In this document: positions 26,044-34,115 of the stretch, one piece after another
Numbering within the stretch: position 1 is the first letter of the stretch
Layout: every line of letters begins with the position of its first letter
Assembly: GCA_963769945.1 (NCBI GenBank)
Contig: CAVYOA010000021.1
Coordinates: 1 to 49,095 of the forward strand
Source: WHSW01 sp963769945
GTDB taxonomy: Bacteria; Actinomycetota; Thermoleophilia; Solirubrobacterales; 70-9
Direction of reading: 5' to 3'
Length of the DNA stretch: 49,095 bases
Notes under the pieces: generated by a model
The model's input: only the letters and a program-made list of their open reading frames with translations
What the model was told of the DNA's origin: nothing
Databases searched by the model: none
Made by a program: the position numbers and the translations under genes

Positions 26044-26711
26044 ACGATCCCGCCACCACCCGCCGCGAGGCTCTGCGCCGCGCCGCGCTCGGCGCCGGAG
26101 CACTGACGGTGGCCGGACTCGCGCAGCCGGTTGCCGCGATCGCCCAAGCGCCCGACGACGAGGATCTGCGCGACTTTCTCGTCGAAGCGATCGGCTACGA
26201 GCAGGTGACGGTGCTCGCCTACTCGACCGCTGCCGAGGCAAGCGGAGTCACTCCCGGGCTGAAGACGACGCTCGAAGCCTTCCGCGCGCAAGAGCAGGCG
26301 CACGCCGACGCCCTTCGCAGCGCCCTCGACGGCCTCGGCTTCGATCCTCCAGCCGCGCCTGACTCGGCCACGGACACCGCCGTCTTCGACGAGGTCGAGG
26401 GCCTGTCTGATGAGGCGCGTGACGCTCTCACCGGGCAGCTCGACGCGCTCGACGAGCTCGATGGCGGCCCCGCGAAGAAGCTCCTCGAGCTCCTCGCCGA
26501 GCTCGAAGGCGAACAGCTCTCGCTCTATGTCGCCCGCGCTCCCGCCCTCGACAGCGAGGATCTCTCCACCACCGCGACCGAGATCGCTGGCTGTCAGGCC
26601 CAGCACCTCGTCGCCCTCGGCCAGGAGCTCGGCGACTCGGCGGCCGACGCCGTCGCCTCCGCGAGCGAGACCGCTCGAGCAGCAACCGCCGGCGCTGCCG
26701 ACCCCGAGTGA
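26040..26711 (+). CDS. Tat-exported ferritin-like domain protein
   Basis: It starts with GTG 26040, overlapping the previous stop. The signal is TRREALRRAALGAGALTVAG, twin-arginine type, with cleavage near AIAQA. The mature protein has ferritin-like helices: FLVEAIGYEQVTVLAYSTAA (Glu-x-x), FRAQEQAHADALRSALDGLG (the E-x-x-H iron-ligand helix), and LAELEGEQLSLYVARAPALD, with ATEIAGCQAQHLVALGQELG at the end. The paired E-x-x-H-like residues suggest a diiron site outside the cell membrane. Relatives in actinobacteria are annotated only as ferritin-like. The partner lipoprotein precedes it, and the thioesterase overlaps its stop. Confidence 0.72.
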   Translation: MNDPATTRREALRRAALGAGALTVAGLAQPVAAIAQAPDDEDLRDFLVEAIGYEQVTVLAYSTAAEASGVTPGLKTTLEAFRAQEQAHADALRSALDGLGFDPPAAPDSATDTAVFDEVEGLSDEARDALTGQLDALDELDGGPAKKLLELLAELEGEQLSLYVARAPALDSEDLSTTATEIAGCQAQHLVALGQELGDSAADAVASASETARAATAGAADPE

Positions 26712-27205
26712 GCACCGGCCCCGAGCCGCGTCGCGCCGCCGACTCGAGCTCGAACCTGATCCGCTGGATGGGCGTCCAAGACGCCAACAACGCCGGCTTC
26801 GTCCACGGTGGCGTCGTGATGAAGATCTGCGACGAGGCCGCGGCGATCGCTGCGATCCGCCACAGCGGCTGTCGCGTCGTCACCGCGGGGGTCGATCGCA
26901 TGACCTTCACCAAGCCGGTCAACACCGGCGAGCTGCTCAACTGCTCGGCCACCGTCAACGCCGCCTGGCGTACGTCGATGGAGGTCGGCGTCAGAGTCGA
27001 GGCGGAGAACCCAAGCAGCGGTCAGCGCCGCCACACCTCGACCGCCTACGTGACCATGGTCGCGCTCGGCGACGATGGCAAGCCGACCACCGTGCCGGGG
27101 CTGATCGCCGAGACCGAGGTCGAGCAACGGCGCCAGCGCGAGGCTGAGCTGCGCCGTGCAAACCGCCTTGCCGAGCGCGATCAGATCCTCGGCGAGCGCG
27201 ATTAG
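26708..27205 (+). CDS. Acyl-CoA thioesterase (hotdog fold)
   Basis: This 165-residue protein is a single hotdog-domain acyl-CoA hydrolase of the BACH/YciA type. The signature is IRWMGVQDANNAGFVHGGVV followed by MKICDEAAAIAA (active-site Asn, Gly-Gly and Asp), and VDRMTFTKPVNTGELL. The C-terminal 40 residues are charged and helical (EVEQRRQREAELRRANRLAE). Start GTG 26708 overlaps the previous stop as GTGA. It would hydrolyse acyl-CoA in the cytoplasm. Why it is joined to two exported ferritin-like proteins is not obvious. Confidence 0.85.
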   Translation: MSTGPEPRRAADSSSNLIRWMGVQDANNAGFVHGGVVMKICDEAAAIAAIRHSGCRVVTAGVDRMTFTKPVNTGELLNCSATVNAAWRTSMEVGVRVEAENPSSGQRRHTSTAYVTMVALGDDGKPTTVPGLIAETEVEQRRQREAELRRANRLAERDQILGERD

Positions 27206-27221
27206 ATCTACTCTTGGGCGC

Positions 27222-28004
27222 TTGTCTGAGCGCGCCCAACTGAAAAAGCTCGCGATCGTCCCCGCCTACAACGAGTCGGGCATGGTGGCGCGGGTGGTTC
27301 GCGACATCGGCCGCGCAGCGCCCGACTTCGACGTCGTCGTCGTCGACGACGGCTCCTCGGACGCGACCGCGGCCCTGGCCGAGGCCGAGGGCGCCGAGGT
27401 GATTCGCCACCCCTACAACCTCGGCATCGGCGGCGCCGTCCAGTCCGGCTACAAGTACGCGCTCCGATACGACTATGACATCGCCGTTCAGGTCGATGGC
27501 GACGGCCAGCACAAGCCCGAGTACCTGCCGCAGATGGCCGCTGCGCTCGAGACCGGGTCCGAGCAGGCTGACATGGTCTACGGAAGCCGCTTCATCGGCG
27601 AGCCGGGCTACAAGGTCCCGTTCGGCCGCCGCGCCGGCAACATGATCTTCTCGGTCGTGCTCTCGGCGCTGACCCGCCAGAAGATCACCGACCCCACCTC
27701 CGGATTTCGGATGACCAACCGCCGCGCGACCGAGCTCTTCGCCCGCGACTATCCCCACGACTATCCCGAGGTCGAGGCGCTGCTGATGCTGCACGCCAAC
27801 CACCTGCGCATCCACGAGGTCCACGTCGAGATGAACGCCCGCGGCTTCGGCCAGAGCTCGATCGACTATCCGCGAAGCGCCTACTACATGGTCAAGGTCT
27901 TGCTCTCGCTGTTCGTCGGCCTCTTTCGCCGTCGCCCGACCCCGATCGAAGCCGAGGGCAGCGACGCGCGCGGCGTCGACCCACCCGACGAGCGCGCCGA
28001 ATGA
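27222..28004 (+). CDS. Glycosyltransferase family 2 (polyprenyl-phosphate sugar transferase-like)
   Basis: A 260-residue GT-A enzyme. It opens LKKLAIVPAYNESGMVARVV, has VVVVDDGSSDATAALAEAEG (first Asp pair) and AVQVDGDGQHKPEYLPQMA (D-x-D metal site), and GSRFIGEPGY and TDPTSGFRMTNRRATELFAR typical of DPM1/DpgS-like transferases. The C-terminal hydrophobic stretch (YYMVKVLLSLFVGLFRR) may touch the membrane. The likely start is TTG 27222; an earlier start at 27156 would overlap the thioesterase. The gene overlaps the next one by ATGA. A GT2 plus DUF2304 pair is a known arrangement for lipid-linked sugar transfer. Confidence 0.85.
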   Translation: MSERAQLKKLAIVPAYNESGMVARVVRDIGRAAPDFDVVVVDDGSSDATAALAEAEGAEVIRHPYNLGIGGAVQSGYKYALRYDYDIAVQVDGDGQHKPEYLPQMAAALETGSEQADMVYGSRFIGEPGYKVPFGRRAGNMIFSVVLSALTRQKITDPTSGFRMTNRRATELFARDYPHDYPEVEALLMLHANHLRIHEVHVEMNARGFGQSSIDYPRSAYYMVKVLLSLFVGLFRRRPTPIEAEGSDARGVDPPDERAE

Positions 28005-28805
28005 CCGCCACGAGCCGGTCTGCGGCGGCGCTGCTGGCTGCGCTTGGGGCTTCTGGCCATGACGACTTCGGCGAGCGCGGCGACGCTCGAGGTCACCAGC
28101 GAAGCCGAGGCCGGGCCAGGCTCGCTCGGCTACACCATCATGCAAGCCGGCCCCGGCGACACGATCGAGATCCCCGCCGGCGAGTACCCACTGACAGAGG
28201 GGGAGACCCTGGTCGCGCAGCAAAACGTGCTGCGCGGCGAGGGCGAGGACGTCACCACCGTGATCCCCACAGGCGGCGGCGACGCGCTCGACGAGATCAG
28301 CTACTCGGGCTTCACGGTCGCGCCCGCGCTTCAACCCGACGGAGCCGCCGACGGCGACGATGGCCCGTCGATCGAGACCAAAGCTCAGATCCTCGCCCTG
28401 ATCGGCACCCTCGCGATCTTCCTGCTGATCCTCGAGCTCGTTCGGCGCCGACGGCTGGTCGAGCGCTACGCGCTGCTGTGGATGTCGGCGGCGCTGGCGC
28501 TCTTGGTGCTGGCGATCTGGACCGAAGGGCTCGAGGTAATCGCCGACCTGATGGGAATCACCGAGCCCGCCAACGCGATCTTCATCCTCGCCTTCGGCGT
28601 CGTCTTCCTCTTGCTGCTGAACTTCTCGGTCGCCACCTCGCGACTCTCCGAAGAGACGAAGATCCTCGCCCAGGAGGCGGCGCGACTCGACCACGAACTG
28701 CGCTTTCACCGCGGCGAGACCGCCGCCTCGAACGGCGCCTCAGCGCTTGGGGGAACCGAGGACCAGGAGCACGAGCGCCCAGTAGGAACGCAGGGCGACG
28801 CCTAA
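28001..28805 (+). CDS. DUF2304-type membrane protein, one frameshift near its start
   Basis: The start ATG 28001 overlaps the glycosyltransferase stop. The signal-like N-terminus MTATSRSAAALLAA continues in another frame as LGLLAMTTSASAATLEV if one C near 28042 is dropped. Next comes a short extracellular stretch that resembles the beginning of a pectate-lyase-like repeat (GSLGYTIMQAGPGDTIEIPA). Then three hydrophobic helices form the DUF2304 domain (ILALIGTLAIFLLILELVRR, ALLWMSAALALLVLAIWTEG, IFILAFGVVFLLLLNFSVAT). It ends with a charged helix. DUF2304 proteins pair with GT2 enzymes. The fusion to an extracellular segment is less usual. The 3' end overlaps the convergent GT2 gene by 66 bases. 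Confidence 0.7.
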
Positions 28806-29786
28806 GACGGGCGAGCGCCCGGCGGCGCCGAGGTAGGGCGAATCGAGCTCGGCGCCGAGCGTGCTGGCGAAAGCGGCGGCGCCGACGCTGCGCCCGCGCT
28901 GGATCTCGCGGCGCTCGCGCAGCAGGCGCGGAAGCCAGACCACGGTAGTCCTCCAGGCGGCGACCTTCTCGTCGAGCCAGCCGCCTCGAGCGGCGACCGC
29001 GATCAGGGCGAGCTCGGTCGCCAGCAGCGCCGGCGCCAGCAGCGCCAGCAGCAGCGCCGGATAGGTGCGAATCAATGTCGCCCAGCGGTTGCGCTCCAGC
29101 CATTGCCATTTCTGTGAGCCCTTGGCGAACTCGTAGGCATGGTCGACGCGCGCCCGCGACTCAACGCCGAGGCGTCCCCCGCGCAGGCGCAAGCGCAGCG
29201 AGAGGTCGACGTCCTCGTGATAGAGAAAGAACTCGCTCGCCATCGCACCGGCTGCGAGGTAGGTGGCGCGCGGCAGCGCCAGGCAGGCGCCCGAGACGAA
29301 CCCGGGCTGCGTTTGAGCGCGCATCGCCTCCTCGCCCGCCTCGCCGACGCGCTCGCCGGAGCCGCCGGCCCAAGCGATGCCGGTGAAGTGGACGACACCG
29401 CCCCGGGTGTTGATCTCAGTGCCGCCGGCGCAGGTGACCAGGCCTTGCCACGCTGCCCACCCCCGCCCCTCGGTCAGCGGCAGCTCGATCGCGTCGCGCC
29501 AGCCGGGCGCGGGCACCGCGTCGGGGTTCAGCAGGCAAAGCAGCTCGCCACTCGCCGCTCGCGCTCCCTGGTTGCAGGCGGCTGCAAAGCCGAGGTTGGC
29601 GCCCGTCTCGATCACGATCGCCTCCGGCGCCAGCTCGCGTACCGCTGCTGCACAGCCGTCGCTCGAGGCGTTGTCGACGACGATGAGCTCATCGTCCTCG
29701 CGCAGCTGAGCCCCGAGCGCACGCACGGTCGGCTCGACCGCAAGGCGCGAGTTGTGCGTGACGATGACGACGGAGAGGCTAGGCAT
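28740..29786 (-). CDS. Glycosyltransferase family 2 (rhamnosyltransferase/WbbL-like)
   Basis: A 348-residue GT2 enzyme. The N-terminal GT-A fold is clear: SLSVVIVTHNSRLAVEPTVR, ELIVVDNASSDGCAAAVREL, TGANLGFAAACNQGARAASG and LLCLLNPDAVPAPGWRDAI. FVSGACLALPRATYLAAGAM and FFLYHEDVDLSLRLRLRG are acceptor-side blocks typical of WbbL-like rhamnosyl or galactofuranosyl transferases. A C-terminal hydrophobic helix (LLLALLAPALLATELALIAV) suggests membrane association. It is convergent with the DUF2304 gene and separated from it only by overlap. The sugar and acceptor are unknown. Confidence 0.85.
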   Translation of the reverse strand: MPSLSVVIVTHNSRLAVEPTVRALGAQLREDDELIVVDNASSDGCAAAVRELAPEAIVIETGANLGFAAACNQGARAASGELLCLLNPDAVPAPGWRDAIELPLTEGRGWAAWQGLVTCAGGTEINTRGGVVHFTGIAWAGGSGERVGEAGEEAMRAQTQPGFVSGACLALPRATYLAAGAMASEFFLYHEDVDLSLRLRLRGGRLGVESRARVDHAYEFAKGSQKWQWLERNRWATLIRTYPALLLALLAPALLATELALIAVAARGGWLDEKVAAWRTTVVWLPRLLRERREIQRGRSVGAAAFASTLGAELDSPYLGAAGRSPVLGVALRSYWALVLLVLGSPKR

Positions 29787-29900
29787 CGGCGAGCGCCGAC
29801 GCTAAAGCAATCGCCTCAACGAGTTCGCCTGACCAACGAGTGATGAATTCCTGGGGCATAGACCGCGAAACTCATCAACCGAGTTGACCGGCGGGTACGA

Positions 29901-29973
29901 AGCCGGCGAGCGGATTCGAACCGCTGACCCCTTCATTACGAGTGAAGTGCTCTACCAACTGAGCTACGCCGGC
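29901..29973 (-). tRNA. tRNA-Thr (anticodon CGT)
   Basis: A 73-base cloverleaf on the minus strand. The acceptor stem is GCCGGCG with CGCCGGC, the D arm is GCTCAGTTGGTAGAGC, and the anticodon stem CTTCA / TGAAG encloses CTCGTAA, so the anticodon is CGT (reads ACG). The T arm has GGTTCGAATCC. CCA is not encoded, and the discriminator is T. Confidence 0.95.
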
Positions 29974-30007
29974 GCGGTCGCCAGTCTAGAGGCGACGCAG
30001 GAGCCGA

Positions 30008-30709
30008 CTAGCGATCGGCCAGCTTGTAGCCGACCCCGCGCACCGTGAGCACGAGCTCGGGCTCTTGGGGGTCGCGTTCGACCTTCTGGCGCAGGTTCGA
30101 GATATGGACGTCGCAGGCGCGAACGTCCCCCGCGAACTCCGACTGCCACAACTCCTCCATGATCTCGAGGCGGCTGAAGACCTGCCCGGGTCGCTCGGCG
30201 AGCAGGCGCAGGACCTGAAACTCAGAGCGTGTCAGGTTGACCGGCTCGCCGCGGATCGAAACGAGGTGGCGGGCGAGGTCGATGCGCACCGATCCCGCCT
30301 CGATCGTCTTCGCCTCGCGCACCGAACTGGTGCGGTCGAGCTCGCGGCGACGCAGCTGGGCGCGCACCCGGCCGAGCAGCTCGCGGACCGAGAACGGCTT
30401 AGTGACGTAGTCGTCGGCGCCAACCTCGAGCCCCACCACCTTGTCCACCTCCTGGTCCTTTGCGGTCAGCAAGATGATCGGAACCGGACTGCGCGCGCGC
30501 ACGTCGCGGCAGATGTCGAGGCCCGAGCGCCCGGGCATCATGATGTCCAAGATCAGCAGGTCGAACCCGGGATCCTCGCCGCCGAGCTTGCCGTCGGCGT
30601 CCTCGCCGTCGACCGCGAGCGTGACATCGAACCCTTCCTGAGCCAGCGCGTAGCCGACGGCGTCGCGCACCGAAGGCTCGTCGTCTGCGATCAGGATCCG
30701 GTCGCTCAT
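30008..30709 (-). CDS. OmpR/PhoB-family response regulator
   Basis: The 233-residue regulator has a receiver domain (ILIADDEPSVRDAVGYAL; phosphorylated Asp in LLILDIMMPGRSGLD, about residue 55; Lys in YVTKPFSVRELL) and a winged-helix DNA-binding domain (LTRSEFQVLRLLAERPGQVF, ACDVHISNLRQKVERD, TVRGVGYKLADR). It lies downstream of its histidine kinase gene on the same strand. A 165-bp structured repeat sits between the two genes, only six bases before this start codon. That is an unusual position for a two-component pair and could affect the expression of the regulator. Confidence 0.93.
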   Translation of the reverse strand: MSDRILIADDEPSVRDAVGYALAQEGFDVTLAVDGEDADGKLGGEDPGFDLLILDIMMPGRSGLDICRDVRARSPVPIILLTAKDQEVDKVVGLEVGADDYVTKPFSVRELLGRVRAQLRRRELDRTSSVREAKTIEAGSVRIDLARHLVSIRGEPVNLTRSEFQVLRLLAERPGQVFSRLEIMEELWQSEFAGDVRACDVHISNLRQKVERDPQEPELVLTVRGVGYKLADR

Positions 30710-30714
30710 GAAAG

Positions 30715-30879
30715 GATCACTGATTCCTGATCAGCGTGGGCCCGGGGGCGCACGGCATCGAGCTGGGCGTGGCCGGCGGGCGAAGCCCATGCTGGTGAGC
30801 ATGGGCGAGTCCGACGGGCGCGATCCAGCGAAGTTGTCCGTGCGTCATCCGGGTGCGCGGGGATCGGGAATCATTGATC
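30715..30879. repeat. Structured intergenic repeat element, copy 2
   Basis: The inverted ends are GATCA-C-TGATTCC (30715-30727) and GGAATCA-T-TGATC (30867-30879). The inner hairpin is GCCCATGC (30785-30792) with GCATGGGC (30799-30806). Against copy 1, the end stem has G-C changed to C-G (GATGA/TCATC to GATCA/TGATC), and the inner stem has the same kind of paired change (GCGC to GCCC). Shared linear blocks are GGCGGGCGAAGC, GCGAGTCC, GACGGGCGCGATCC, GCGAAG and GCGTCATCC. It lies between the histidine kinase stop and the response regulator start. Confidence 0.75.
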
Positions 30880-30926
30880 AAACCTCACAGTACTCACACT
30901 CGCGCGGTCGTCGTGAAGGCTGTCAT

Positions 30927-32654
30927 TCACGCGACGGGGGTGGTTGCCGGGCGGGCGGCGCGCAGCTGGACCCAGAATGTCGAGCCCTCGCCCTCGGTGG
31001 ACTCGACGCCAAGCTCGCCGCCCATGACGTCGACCATGCGCCGCGCGATCGACAGTCCAAGGCCGAAGCCTTCCTTCTCCAGCGACCCCGGGCCGCGATA
31101 GAAGCGCTCGAAGATGCGGGCCACCTCCTCGGGCGCGATGCCGGTACCGGTGTCGGTAACTTCGATCCGCACCTCGCCGGGGCCACCCGCGATCGCTCGC
31201 AGCGTTACTTTGCCCGGCGGCGGTGTGTTCTTGAAGGCGTTTGTCAGCAGCCCGATCAGCACCTGGCGCAGCAAGACGCGGTCGCCCGTGGCGACCAGGT
31301 CGGCACCGCAATGAACCTCCACCGCGATCCCCTCGGGTGCGGCCACGGCCTCGCCTGCCTCATCGACGACGAGGGCAACGTCGAGCGCCTCGTTGCCGCC
31401 CTCGCCGACGGCCTCCATCCGTGCCAGCGTCAACAGCGATTCGGTCAGGCGGCTGATTCGTTCGGAATCCTCGGAGAGGCGCCCGAGGAAGTGATCGCGC
31501 GCCTCCGGATCGTCCTTCGCGCCGGCGCGAAGGACCTCCACAGCCCCCGAGATCCCGGCGATCGGGTTGCGCAGCTCGTGGGCGGCATTGGAGACGAAGT
31601 CTCGCTCGGCGACCTCGCGCTGAAGCTCGTCGGTGCGATCGCGAACGACTGTGAGCACGGCGTCCTCGGCCGGCAACCGGCGCGCGTTGAGCGCGTACAC
31701 CCGCTCGCCCACCCGAAGCGCGTCGCTCTCGGCCACGGTGACGCGGGCAGCGCGGCGAAGCCACGGGATCAGGGGCGCGATCGCGCGCCCGTCGGAGTCG
31801 ATCAGCTCCGCTGCCGCCGCGTTGAAGAAGCGGACCTCGCCGTCGGGCTGGACGACCATGACCGCGTCCGAGAGCGCTTCGAAGATCGCCGAGAGGCGGT
31901 CGCGCTCCTCGCGCAGCGCGCTGAAGGTCTGGCGCAGCGCGCCGCGCATCGTCTCCAGGGCGCGGCCAAGGTCGGTGATCTCGTCGCGACCCCCAGGCGC
32001 TTGCAGAGGCTCGTCGAGGTCACCCTCGGAGATCCGCGCGGCGCTGTCGGCAAGACGCTTGATCCGCGAGGTGATCGCGCTGGCGATCAGAAACGAGATC
32101 AGGATCGCCACCGCCAGCGCCGCCGCCAGCGCGGTCAGGCGCTCACTGCGCAGCGCGTCGAGCGCCTCCTCCACCTGCGGCGAGGGGGTCGAGCGGCTCA
32201 GCAGGACGCCGTCGATGCTGCCGTTGCGCAGGATCGGCACGGCCACCAGCGCCACGCCGCCGGGAAGCTCCTCGACGAAAACCCCGCCGATCGCCCCCGC
32301 CGAAACCGCGCGCCGCGTTTTCGGCACGTCGGCCAGCGCCACCCCGCCGGAGCGCTCCGGGCTCGTCAACACGCCCTTGGCGTCGAAGACCCAGGCCGAG
32401 AAGCCCTCCTCGAGAATGCCCGCAAGCGTCGCCACATCCCGCCGCGGTCGATCACCGATCTCCCCCGCGAGGCTGTCCGTGCGCCCCAAGGCAAGCTGCG
32501 TGAGCTCGTCGTCGGCGACCTGCTCGCGGCTGTCGGAAACGAGCAGGTAGGAGAGCCCGGCCGCGATCATGGCCACCGCGGCGAAGGCGAACGCCAAGTA
32601 GAGGCGAACGCCGAACGGCCTGCGGCGAGCCGAACGACTGCGGGTTCGAGGCAT
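30927..32654 (-). CDS. Sensor histidine kinase with HAMP and PAS domains
   Basis: A 575-residue PhoR/ResE-like kinase. Helix 1 is RLYLAFAFAAVAMIAAGLSY. A roughly 140-residue extracytoplasmic sensor part contains GFSAWVFDAKGVLTSPERSG. Helix 2 is LAAALAVAILISFLIASAIT. Then HAMP (RIKRLADSAARISEGDLDEP), a PAS domain (LSDAVMVVQPDGEVRFFNAA) and the phospho-acceptor region FVSNAAHELRNPIAGISGA (His about 358). The ATPase has N box LTNAFKNTP, G1 DTGTGIAPEEV and G2 GFGLGLSIARR. It pairs with the OmpR-type regulator downstream. The signal is unknown. The 3' end is followed by the repeat element. Confidence 0.93.
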   Translation of the reverse strand: MPRTRSRSARRRPFGVRLYLAFAFAAVAMIAAGLSYLLVSDSREQVADDELTQLALGRTDSLAGEIGDRPRRDVATLAGILEEGFSAWVFDAKGVLTSPERSGGVALADVPKTRRAVSAGAIGGVFVEELPGGVALVAVPILRNGSIDGVLLSRSTPSPQVEEALDALRSERLTALAAALAVAILISFLIASAITSRIKRLADSAARISEGDLDEPLQAPGGRDEITDLGRALETMRGALRQTFSALREERDRLSAIFEALSDAVMVVQPDGEVRFFNAAAAELIDSDGRAIAPLIPWLRRAARVTVAESDALRVGERVYALNARRLPAEDAVLTVVRDRTDELQREVAERDFVSNAAHELRNPIAGISGAVEVLRAGAKDDPEARDHFLGRLSEDSERISRLTESLLTLARMEAVGEGGNEALDVALVVDEAGEAVAAPEGIAVEVHCGADLVATGDRVLLRQVLIGLLTNAFKNTPPPGKVTLRAIAGGPGEVRIEVTDTGTGIAPEEVARIFERFYRGPGSLEKEGFGLGLSIARRMVDVMGGELGVESTEGEGSTFWVQLRAARPATTPVA

Positions 32655-32699
32655 GTGCGGATTATCTACCGCTCACGGACGACCTCGGGATCTGTGAGT

Positions 32700-34046
32700 T
32701 CAGCAGCCGCTGTCGGGGATGGTCGAGGTGTTCTTGACCACACACTCGAGAAAGTCGGTCGCGTTGTAATGCGGAGTCGATGCTCCGACCGATCCGGGCA
32801 GCTCCCAGGTGCCCGCGTAAGCGCTCTTAGTGATCGAGGCGCCAGAGTTCATGTACAGCGACTTCGCGGCGATGGCGCCGCAGACGTGCGGTCCGCTGTT
32901 GATAAGCAGGTTGGTCGTCGGCGCGTAGAAGATGAAGCTGTGGTTGCAGTCGAACCACTGCCCGCCGGAGTTGAAGTCGACCTTGGTCGTCGTGGTCGAG
33001 CTGTGGATCAAGAGCGCCAGGGTCGCCCTGGTCCCGCTCAGAGTGACCGGCCTGATGTCGGATCCCGAGTTGTTGAGGAATGGCTGATCAATGCCGCCGC
33101 AGAGGTTGGGCGGGCCGAACCAGATGTTCACGGTCGCGCCGTTTCGGATGAACAATCTGGAGGCGGAGTTGAGCTCGAGCCGGCAGAGGTAGTAGTTCTG
33201 CGTCACCCCGGCCTGGCCGAGGGTGATCGAACACTCCGAGTTGACCGTCAGCCACTTGCTCGATGACGAGTAGGTCCAGCAGCCGCTGCCGATCTGCGCG
33301 TTGTCGTTGGTGGTGCTGGCGGGAGTCGTGTCGACGTCGGGCAAGGTGAAGTCGGGCGTCGTCCCGGTGCAGCTGATCGTGCTGGCGCCGTTGATGAAGA
33401 TGGAGGAGTACTGGGCTTCTTCGCAGTTGATCTTGGACCCGCTGTTGAGGCTCAAGGCGCCGTTGGTGCCGATGTTGGCGGTGACCGTCGGACCGGAGTT
33501 CAGCGTGATCGAGTCCTTCGCGAGGACCTGGAACTGGTCGAAGGGAGTGACGCCGCTCGGCGGCGGGTTGGCGACGTAGGTGGTGCCGACCTTGACCCGG
33601 CGTGTGACCCCGTCAAAGACTCCGGTGGAGACGATCGTCAGCCCGCCCGGGCTCACCGCCGCTGGCTTGACGTCGTAACGGTAGGTGCCGCCGGCCGTCG
33701 TCGCGGTCACCGGCGCACACCAACCCGCAGGCTGTGGAGGATCGGCAAGCGGTCCGGACTCGTCGAGGTAGGCCTGGCCGCCGTCGCCCTCGGCGATGCA
33801 CGGCTTCAGCGCGGTCGTGGTGTAGCTGTTGTAGCGAAGAAGCGCTTGGCTGATGCCTGCCTCGGCGACGCCGAAGGCAGACTTGGTGTTGGTGTCGCGG
33901 GTCGTGCCGGTGCCCGCGCTGACCGAGGAGACGATCATCGCGGTCCCGAGCCCGAACGCGGCGAGCATGCCCAGCATGACCGTCGGAAGGGCGAATCCGG
34001 CTTCAGCTCGGATGCGGGGCGAAATCGGGATGTCGAGTGACCGCAT
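32700..34046 (-). CDS. Type IV prepilin-like / PilX-like surface protein
   Basis: The start is ATG 34046, with GGAGGG a few bases upstream. The N-terminus (RIRAEAGFALPTVMLGMLAA, then FGLGTAMIVSSVSAG) has the prepilin pattern: charged leader, G-F, a residue near +5, and a long hydrophobic helix. The next part (TKSAFGVAEAGISQALLRYN) is typical of PilX-type minor pilins. The remaining 330 residues are Ser/Thr/Asn/Gly-rich and beta-rich, with repeated L-N-S-G blocks (SITLNSGPTVTANIGTN, GALSLNSGSKIN) and at least ten Cys. That region resembles polymer-forming beta-helical passenger domains. No pilus assembly genes are in the window. Surface display inferred. Confidence 0.65.
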   Translation of the reverse strand: MRSLDIPISPRIRAEAGFALPTVMLGMLAAFGLGTAMIVSSVSAGTGTTRDTNTKSAFGVAEAGISQALLRYNSYTTTALKPCIAEGDGGQAYLDESGPLADPPQPAGWCAPVTATTAGGTYRYDVKPAAVSPGGLTIVSTGVFDGVTRRVKVGTTYVANPPPSGVTPFDQFQVLAKDSITLNSGPTVTANIGTNGALSLNSGSKINCEEAQYSSIFINGASTISCTGTTPDFTLPDVDTTPASTTNDNAQIGSGCWTYSSSSKWLTVNSECSITLGQAGVTQNYYLCRLELNSASRLFIRNGATVNIWFGPPNLCGGIDQPFLNNSGSDIRPVTLSGTRATLALLIHSSTTTTKVDFNSGGQWFDCNHSFIFYAPTTNLLINSGPHVCGAIAAKSLYMNSGASITKSAYAGTWELPGSVGASTPHYNATDFLECVVKNTSTIPDSGC

Positions 34047-34115
34047 CAACCCTCCATCGACGTTTCCGACGGAGACCGTTAAAAACATCCGTCTAGGCCG
34101 CGGCAGAGCGGAAAA

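Noticed and set aside
29838..29880. TGATGAATTCCTGG...TCATCA as a third copy of the 160-bp element
   Set aside because: Only about a dozen end bases resemble the element and the inner hairpin and conserved blocks are missing. It could be a decayed end, but is not supportable.
30708..33266. An 852-codon open frame on the plus strand opposite the histidine kinase
   Set aside because: It is the antisense shadow of the kinase and regulator genes: rich in Arg, Gly and His, no domain, and spans two intergenic regions and the repeat element.
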